DNA from: Treponema sp.
Lineage (GTDB): Bacteria > Spirochaetota > Spirochaetia > Treponematales > Breznakiellaceae
Assembly: GCA_031270205.1 (NCBI GenBank)
Contig: JAISYA010000177.1
Span: 1 to 10,487, forward strand
Direction: 5' to 3'
Length of the DNA: 10,487 nt
The position numbers and the translations under genes were made by a program. The notes under the pieces are model-generated. The model had not been told where the DNA came from, made no database searches, and was given only the letters and a program-made list of their open reading frames with translations. Within the stretch, counting starts at the first letter, position 1. Every line of letters starts with the position of its first letter. Of the stretch, positions 6,414-10,487 are shown piece after piece.

Positions 6414-7430
6414 TTATGTATAAACCCCGAATTCATGGAGGGTATCCAGCATGGCCCGGTAGTTTTCGGGCTTTACTTTTGAATGGATGCTGTTTGAGGA
6501 TGAAAGAATATAGCCGTAGCCGGGCATGCCTATACGGAGACATTCTTTTGTTTCGTTGATCGTGTCTTCCACACTGCCGAACGTAAGCGTCTGGGCGCAG
6601 TCAACATTGCCTTTAAGGCAAATTTTTGAGCCGTATTTTTCCTTGAACCAGGCAAGCCGCATTCCCGCGGCTGGTTCCATTGGATCGTAACAATCAATGG
6701 CGGCGTCGGTAATCATATCAATAAGGGGAAGCACATTACCGTCGCAGTGCTTTATCACCATAAAGCCGATGTCCTTGTAGGCCGCCATTACCTTTTTATA
6801 CCAGGGATAAAACAGTTCCCGAAATTTTTCGGGGGAGAACATGGGGCCTTTTGAATAACAAAAATCATCCCCCGTCATAACAATGCGCAGCCCCTCGTTC
6901 CAGGCCCGTTTTGCCAGGGCGATATTGTACTCCACGGTAATGCCGATAAGCCTGTCCACCATTTCCGGCTCGGTATGTATGGCCATAAGGAATTCGTCAA
7001 AGGCCATGATTCTGGAAGGCAGGGAAAAAACATCGTTCAGATGGAGAATTACCGCCCGTTTCCCCCTGAAGCGCTTCAAGGCCCTGTTCATGGTATCAAG
7101 CCGCCAGGGTGCGAGCGGATCGGGGGGACGGTACGCATCAAGATCCTCAGGCTCTTTTACCGGCCCGCCTGCGGGAATGTCCTGTACTTCCGAAGTCTTT
7201 CTTTTTACGATGCCCCATTCGGTGCGGTACGTTACATCGTCAATCAATTCGTTCCGGTAATCCGGGTACACGCAGATTCCGTCAAGGTCCATGTTTTCAA
7301 CAAAGCCCAGTTCATCCTCGCCGGGGGTAAGGGCCTCAATAACCACGCGGCTCAGTTCCCATTCAAAGCTCGGTACTCTGTCTATGGGCTTGCGGGCCAG
7401 CGCGCCCATTACCCGTTCTTCGCTGTTCAT
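6414..7430 (-). CDS. UroD-superfamily protein (COG0407-like, not HemE)
   Basis: This 338-residue protein belongs to the uroporphyrinogen decarboxylase superfamily, which also holds the corrinoid-dependent methyltransferases MtaA/MtbA. It lacks the look of housekeeping HemE. Instead it shows the pattern of a subfamily often seen beside carbohydrate genes: MTGDDF (185-190), KHCDGN (227-232), GNVDC (274-278) and SSSNSIH (310-316). From memory, relatives have KHSDGN; here the serine is Cys229. His228, Asp230 and Cys278 are candidate metal or substrate ligands by position. The reaction is unknown. I chose the ATG at 7430, which has GGAG seven bases upstream and follows the kinase stop by two bases. 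An upstream in-frame extension to 7601 would run inside the kinase gene and is rejected. Confidence 0.85.
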   Translation of the reverse strand: MNSEERVMGALARKPIDRVPSFEWELSRVVIEALTPGEDELGFVENMDLDGICVYPDYRNELIDDVTYRTEWGIVKRKTSEVQDIPAGGPVKEPEDLDAYRPPDPLAPWRLDTMNRALKRFRGKRAVILHLNDVFSLPSRIMAFDEFLMAIHTEPEMVDRLIGITVEYNIALAKRAWNEGLRIVMTGDDFCYSKGPMFSPEKFRELFYPWYKKVMAAYKDIGFMVIKHCDGNVLPLIDMITDAAIDCYDPMEPAAGMRLAWFKEKYGSKICLKGNVDCAQTLTFGSVEDTINETKECLRIGMPGYGYILSSSNSIHSKVKPENYRAMLDTLHEFGVYT

Positions 7431-7432
7431 CG

Positions 7433-8950
7433 TTATCTCCAATAGCCGTCCAGGGCGGCGACAGCCCTTTTGTAGTTTTCGTATTTTGCGGTATATATCC
7501 CGGTAAGCGCGGAGTCGGGATCGGTGCGGCCGGTTACCTTGACCATTTTCGCCGCCGCTTCGTCCAGGTTTGAATAGGCCCCCGACAAAACCGCCGCGCA
7601 CATGGCCGCCCCCAGAGTTCCCAATTCCGTGGCCGCGGTTATCTCAATTGTCTTGTCAAGCACGTCGGCGAAGATCCGCCGCCATACGTCGGATTTGACC
7701 GCCCCTCCGGCCATGCGCGCCACTGCCGGAACCGGACCGTAAGCGGCCATTTTTTCTATGTGGTAACGGTGGGTAAAACAGATTCCCTCAAAAAAGGCCC
7801 GGATCACTTCGCTTCTGGTATGGCTTCCTTCCATGCCGATAAGAGTCCCCCTGGCTTTGAGGTTTACGTTGCTGCCGTAAAGAAAGGGAAGAAAGATAAT
7901 GTCCGAGGCGTCCGGCTTTACCGAAGCGACAGCCTCATCACAGAAGGCATACACGTTTTTGCCCGCCGCCTTGAGTTCTTTTTTATCCGCTTCCATAAAG
8001 CGTTCCACAAACCACTCAAGGTTAATCGCGCCGGTGGCGCTTCCCTCAAGCATCAGATAATAACCTTCTATGGCATAAACCGTGGTGGAAAAAAAGTCTT
8101 CGCTGACCAGCGGCGTTTTGGAAATGAACTGATTGTTCGCCCAGGAGCCGACAATGATATTCATTACCGATTCACCGGTAAGGCCCGTCGCGAGGCCCGC
8201 CGAGTCAATGTCGTAACAGCCGGCCGCTACCGGCGTTCCCTCTTTAAGGCCCGTTTCCGCCGCCGCGGCACGGGTAATATGTCCGCAGAGATCGGTGGCG
8301 TATTTGAGGGGGGGCATTTTCTCCGCGAGGAACCCCAGGCCGGCAATGTCCAGCATTTCCGCGTCAATTTTCCGGTCGCGGGTATTGATTAAGCCGCTCC
8401 CCGATGCGTCGGAATATTCAAGGAAAGCCTCGCCGGTCAGACGGAGGCGTATATAATCTTTGGGATTAAGAACCCATTTGGCTTTGTCCAGCATTTCCCT
8501 TTCGTTATCCCGCAGCCAGGCCATAACGCAGAGGGAATGGGCCGGCCACAGGGCCTGCATGTTCATGGGATGAATGCGGCTGAAGGAGCCGTCTTTTTTC
8601 CAGAGGTCCACATAGGAGGCCGCCCTGCTGTCGGTCCCCTCAATCGCGGGGCAAATCCCCCTGCCTTCCCCGTCCAGCAAATGCGCCCCGTTACCGTGGC
8701 CGGTAAATGAAATCGCGGCAATGTCGCCGCCGGAAATTTTGTCTTTTTCCGAGGCGTTTTGTATCGCCCCGGCTATGGCGGCTTTGGAAGATTCCCAGAC
8801 ATCGTCGAGGTCCCGCTCGTACCAGCCTGTTTTACGGGAAGTGTTCTCCGCCTTGACCGAACAGACACCCCTTTCCCTGCCCAGTATGTCAAATACGCCG
8901 GCCTTGATCATCGTAGATCCGTAATCAATACCCAACACAAATTCCGCCAT
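7433..8950 (-). CDS. FGGY-family carbohydrate kinase (xylulokinase-like)
   Basis: This 505-residue kinase has the full FGGY layout. The N-terminal phosphate loop is GIDYGSTMIKAG (7-18). The substrate-side segment is TGHGNGAHLLDGEG (83-96). The expected catalytic aspartate is in GCYDID (244-249, Asp247). The C-terminal ATP motif is MAGGAVKSDVW, followed by ELGTLGAAMCA. It transfers phosphate from ATP to a free sugar or polyol. The sugar cannot be fixed from motifs; the L-xylulose/ribulose/polyol kinase range is plausible. The ATG at 8950 has AAGGAG seven bases upstream. An in-frame TTG at 8977 lies inside the repeat element and is rejected. Repeat copy 2 ends one base before the Shine-Dalgarno. 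The UroD-like gene follows after two bases, so the pair is surely co-expressed. Confidence 0.93.
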   Translation of the reverse strand: MAEFVLGIDYGSTMIKAGVFDILGRERGVCSVKAENTSRKTGWYERDLDDVWESSKAAIAGAIQNASEKDKISGGDIAAISFTGHGNGAHLLDGEGRGICPAIEGTDSRAASYVDLWKKDGSFSRIHPMNMQALWPAHSLCVMAWLRDNEREMLDKAKWVLNPKDYIRLRLTGEAFLEYSDASGSGLINTRDRKIDAEMLDIAGLGFLAEKMPPLKYATDLCGHITRAAAAETGLKEGTPVAAGCYDIDSAGLATGLTGESVMNIIVGSWANNQFISKTPLVSEDFFSTTVYAIEGYYLMLEGSATGAINLEWFVERFMEADKKELKAAGKNVYAFCDEAVASVKPDASDIIFLPFLYGSNVNLKARGTLIGMEGSHTRSEVIRAFFEGICFTHRYHIEKMAAYGPVPAVARMAGGAVKSDVWRRIFADVLDKTIEITAATELGTLGAAMCAAVLSGAYSNLDEAAAKMVKVTGRTDPDSALTGIYTAKYENYKRAVAALDGYWR

Positions 8951-8964
8951 ACCATTTCTCCTTC

Positions 8965-9088
8965 GAGCCTGACCCAAAATTAATTGACTGAGCGCTCATG
9001 TTCCCGGCATGGCCGGGGGCGCGGTTTTGGGACCGGCTTGAGCCAAAGGCTCCTGCGGTTTTTGAGGCTTTCAGCCCTGCGAAACCGC
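8965..9088 (-). repeat. Structured intergenic repeat element, copy 2, in the leader of the kinase gene
   Basis: This is the counterpart of copy 1 at the window start, read on the minus strand. It keeps the CCCGGC/GCCGGG hairpin (loop CAT instead of TAT). It keeps the terminal GAGCCT/AGGCTC pairing and the outer CCCAAAA/TTTTGGG arm. The first hairpin reads GCGGTTT/AAACCGC where copy 1 has GCAGTTTT/AAAACTGC, so both sides of one pair changed together. It carries about ten extra bases that form a further small GAGCC/GGCTC hairpin (9040-9052). The element ends one base before the kinase Shine-Dalgarno, so it would be part of the mRNA leader and could control translation. Confidence 0.75.
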
Positions 9089-9101
9089 GAATTTCACGCT
9101 T

Positions 9102-9131
9102 GCTTTCCCGGCGCTGAAGTTTTGGGAAAGC
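9102..9131. other. Perfect 8-bp inverted repeat next to repeat copy 2
   Basis: GCTTTCCC (9102-9109) and GGGAAAGC (9124-9131) are perfect complements around a 14-base loop. No T-run follows on either strand, so it is not a terminator. It may belong to a longer version of the repeat element whose counterpart at the left would be outside the window. The rest of the 9089-9196 gap shows no gene and no convincing promoter. Confidence 0.45.
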
Positions 9132-9191
9132 CTCCTTAGCTATAAATCACATCCTGTCCGTGTCCCCGGCAGTTTGCTGCGCTTCGCGCAA

Positions 9192-9219
9192 TCCCCAAAA
9201 ACCGCCTGAGGGCGATTTT
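9192..9219 (-). terminator. Intrinsic terminator after the first SDR gene
   Basis: On the minus strand AAAATCGCC pairs with GGCGGTTTT (one G-T wobble) around a CTCA loop, and the 3' arm runs into five T residues. It lies 17 bases past the SDR stop at 9236. It would end most transcripts from the 10072-10100 promoter before the kinase gene. The kinase operon therefore needs read-through or its own start within 8965-9190. Confidence 0.7.
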
Positions 9220-9235
9220 AACCCGCAACAGGCCG

Positions 9236-10012
9236 CTAGCGGGACATCATTCCGCCGGTTACGTCGAATACCGCGCCGGTAGAATAGGAAGCCGCGCCGC
9301 TGACCAGGAACGCCACCATTTCGCCCACTTCGGCAACTTCCTCAAGGCGTCCCAGCGGCAGGTTCTGGGTGTATTTTTGTACCGCTTCCTCACCGGTAAG
9401 CGTTACCGAGGTAAGTTCCGTAAGAAGCATGCCGGGACAGACGGCGTTTACAAAGATATGGTGCTTTGCCACTTCTTTTGCCAGGGATATGCTAAAGGAC
9501 ACGACCGCTCCCTTTGAGGCCGAATAATGGGTTTTACCGTTTTTCGAGCCGTTAAAGGCGGCCTGACTCGCTATGTTGATAATGTGGCCGCCGGTATTGC
9601 GGGGTATGTTCCGCCGTATAAATTCGCGGCACATGAGAAAGATACTGTCCACATTGGTCGTCATGCAGTCTTTCCAGGACTTGAAATCAGAATCCGCTAT
9701 ATTGACATGGGGACAAATCCCCGCGTTATTTATCAGAATGGTTACCGGTCCTTCCAGGACTTTTTCCGCTTCATCAAAAAGCGGGGGGACTTCCGCTTCT
9801 TTGGAAACGTCCGCCCGGAAAACGCCGGATTTAACGCCGTATTGGGAAACCAGAAACGAGGCGACGTCCTTCGCCTTTTTCGCGCTTCCCTCATGGGTAT
9901 GGTTCACCAGCACATTCACCCCTTCCCTGGCAAGAACTTTGGCGATACCTTCGCCAAGCCCCCGCGCCGAGCCGGTGACTATCGCGTTTTTTCCCTTCAG
10001 GTTGTATTCCAT
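9236..10012 (-). CDS. Short-chain dehydrogenase/reductase (SDR), first gene of the catabolic block
   Basis: This is a 258-residue classical SDR. Cofactor loop TGSARGLG (13-20), NNAG (95-98), Asn120, Ser149 (NIAS) and the Tyr163/Lys167 pair of YSASK are all present. Strand two ends in NHTHE (37-41) rather than with an aspartate, which fits NADP(H) better than NAD(H). That would make its cofactor differ from the SDR at 3636-4391. The C-terminal FDVTGGMMSR is a typical SDR tail. It likely acts on a sugar or polyol carbonyl in the same pathway as the kinase. AGAAGG precedes the ATG with a seven-base spacer. A near-consensus promoter lies about 60 bases upstream. A terminator and repeat copy 2 separate it from the kinase, so the two may be expressed at different levels. 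Confidence 0.92.
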   Translation of the reverse strand: MEYNLKGKNAIVTGSARGLGEGIAKVLAREGVNVLVNHTHEGSAKKAKDVASFLVSQYGVKSGVFRADVSKEAEVPPLFDEAEKVLEGPVTILINNAGICPHVNIADSDFKSWKDCMTTNVDSIFLMCREFIRRNIPRNTGGHIINIASQAAFNGSKNGKTHYSASKGAVVSFSISLAKEVAKHHIFVNAVCPGMLLTELTSVTLTGEEAVQKYTQNLPLGRLEEVAEVGEMVAFLVSGAASYSTGAVFDVTGGMMSR

Positions 10013-10046
10013 AAAACACCTTCTGTCGGACTAAAAGAATTACACT

Positions 10047-10057
10047 GTCACATTGAC
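10047..10057. promoter_or_regulatory. Small palindrome in the SDR leader (possible operator)
   Basis: GTCA-CAT-TGAC is a perfect 4+4 inverted repeat just downstream of the predicted transcription start near 10065. A repressor bound here would block transcription. The arms are short, so chance is a real alternative. Confidence 0.2.
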
Positions 10058-10071
10058 GTCTGATTGGAAGC

Positions 10072-10100
10072 ATTATAACCCTGAAAAACAACAAAGTCAA
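10072..10100 (-). promoter_or_regulatory. Strong promoter for the first SDR gene
   Basis: On the minus strand TTGACT (10100-10095) is followed after 17 bases by a perfect TATAAT (10077-10072). Transcription would start near 10065, giving a leader of about 50 bases before the ATG at 10012. Confidence 0.8.
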
Positions 10101-10104
10101 CAAA

Positions 10105-10129
10105 AATTTCCAGGAATTTTCAGGAAATT
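10105..10129. promoter_or_regulatory. Inverted repeat upstream of the SDR promoter (possible regulator site)
   Basis: AATTTCC (10105-10111) and GGAAATT (10123-10129) are complementary 7-base arms with an 11-base centre. The centre lies about 50 bases before the predicted SDR transcription start, next to its -35 box, a usual place for an activator. No regulator gene is visible in the window. Confidence 0.35.
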
Positions 10130-10132
10130 AAC

Positions 10133-10159
10133 AAAAACCGACACAATATTTCGGTTTTT
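10133..10159. promoter_or_regulatory. Perfect 9-bp inverted repeat in the divergent intergenic region
   Basis: AAAAACCGA (10133-10141) pairs exactly with TCGGTTTTT (10151-10159) around a nine-base loop. It looks like a weak terminator, but no transcript should arrive here because both flanking promoters point away. An operator shared by the divergent units fits the context better. Confidence 0.4.
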
Positions 10160-10192
10160 AGAAGGGGAATTGTTCTTTGTTCCACCGATGCC

Positions 10193-10221
10193 TTGACAGC
10201 CGGCCTAATCTATACTATGCT
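10193..10221 (+). promoter_or_regulatory. Promoter for the CT-tract leader and the right-end gene
   Basis: A perfect TTGACA (10193-10198) is followed after 17 bases by TATGCT (10216-10221). Transcription would start near 10228. An ATG begins at 10229, so a leaderless start is possible, as at the rhomboid gene, which has the same TATGCT -10. Confidence 0.6.
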
Positions 10222-10228
10222 GTTCTAT

Positions 10229-10473
<245 letters not shown>

Positions 10474-10477
<4 letters not shown>

Positions 10478-10487
10478 AACGGAAGAA
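10474..10487 (+). CDS. Start of a gene cut by the window end
   Basis: ATG at 10474 follows AAGGAG (10462-10467) with a six-base spacer. Only Met-Lys-Arg-Lys and part of a fifth codon are visible, and the frame is still open at the window end. The basic start would suit a signal peptide, but four residues prove nothing. The frame is also open backward to 10351 with another ATG at 10426, but only 10474 has a ribosome site. Confidence 0.55.

Noticed and set aside
7431..7601. A 57-residue N-terminal extension of the UroD-like protein
   Set aside because: It lies wholly in the end of the kinase gene in another frame, is rich in Arg/Gly, and a proper ATG with GGAG exists at 7430.
8951..8977. TTG start nine codons upstream of the kinase ATG
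   Set aside because: It would translate the end of the repeat element and the Shine-Dalgarno itself. The ATG at 8950 has a well-spaced AAGGAG.
8925..8999. A 24-codon minus-strand frame starting inside repeat copy 2
   Set aside because: There is no ribosome site, and it overlaps the kinase start. I kept it only as a note in a finding, not as a gene.

Overview
The window carries eleven confident protein-coding genes plus the first codons of a twelfth. Base composition is moderate (roughly 50-55% G+C by eye), coding density is high, Shine-Dalgarno sites are GGAGG-type, and several promoters match the TTGACA/TATAAT consensus. There is no rRNA, tRNA, CRISPR array, transposase or phage gene. My best guess is a bacterium of the spirochaete (gut Treponema) type, judged only from the general look of the proteins and the repeat-rich intergenic DNA. 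I hold that taxonomic guess weakly.

Left part (1-1028, + strand): a structured repeat element (copy 1, cut by the window edge), then a small FMN nitroreductase, then a CopZ/HMA-type metal-binding protein that seems to have its own promoter. The HMA gene meets a rhomboid protease gene tail to tail, with the two stop codons overlapping.

Housekeeping block (1025-3547, - strand): a strong promoter at 3599-3628 drives a TatD-family hydrolase and a tRNA-dihydrouridine synthase joined by an ATGA overlap. The rhomboid gene follows, with its own promoter so close to the ATG that its mRNA may be leaderless.

Catabolic block (3636-10012, - strand), in transcription order: a short-chain dehydrogenase (SDR); a terminator followed by repeat element copy 2; an FGGY carbohydrate kinase; a UroD-superfamily protein; a zinc-dependent medium-chain dehydrogenase; an unknown membrane-anchored protein; and a second SDR. 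Three dehydrogenases around a sugar kinase suggest oxidation or epimerisation of a polyol or unusual sugar, then phosphorylation into central metabolism. The substrate cannot be read from the sequence. A strong promoter at 10072-10100 precedes the first SDR.

Right end (10013-10487): a divergent intergenic region with two imperfect or perfect palindromes, a + strand promoter, and an uninterrupted (CT)19 microsatellite. The tract lies inside a small open frame whose stop codon overlaps (ATGA) the start of the next gene. A change in CT number would end that frame early, so the tract may act as a phase-variable translational-coupling switch.

The most interesting points are this CT-tract leader and the pair of structured repeat elements. 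Both elements sit 5' of a gene in the same orientation relative to it, and compensatory changes preserve their hairpins.
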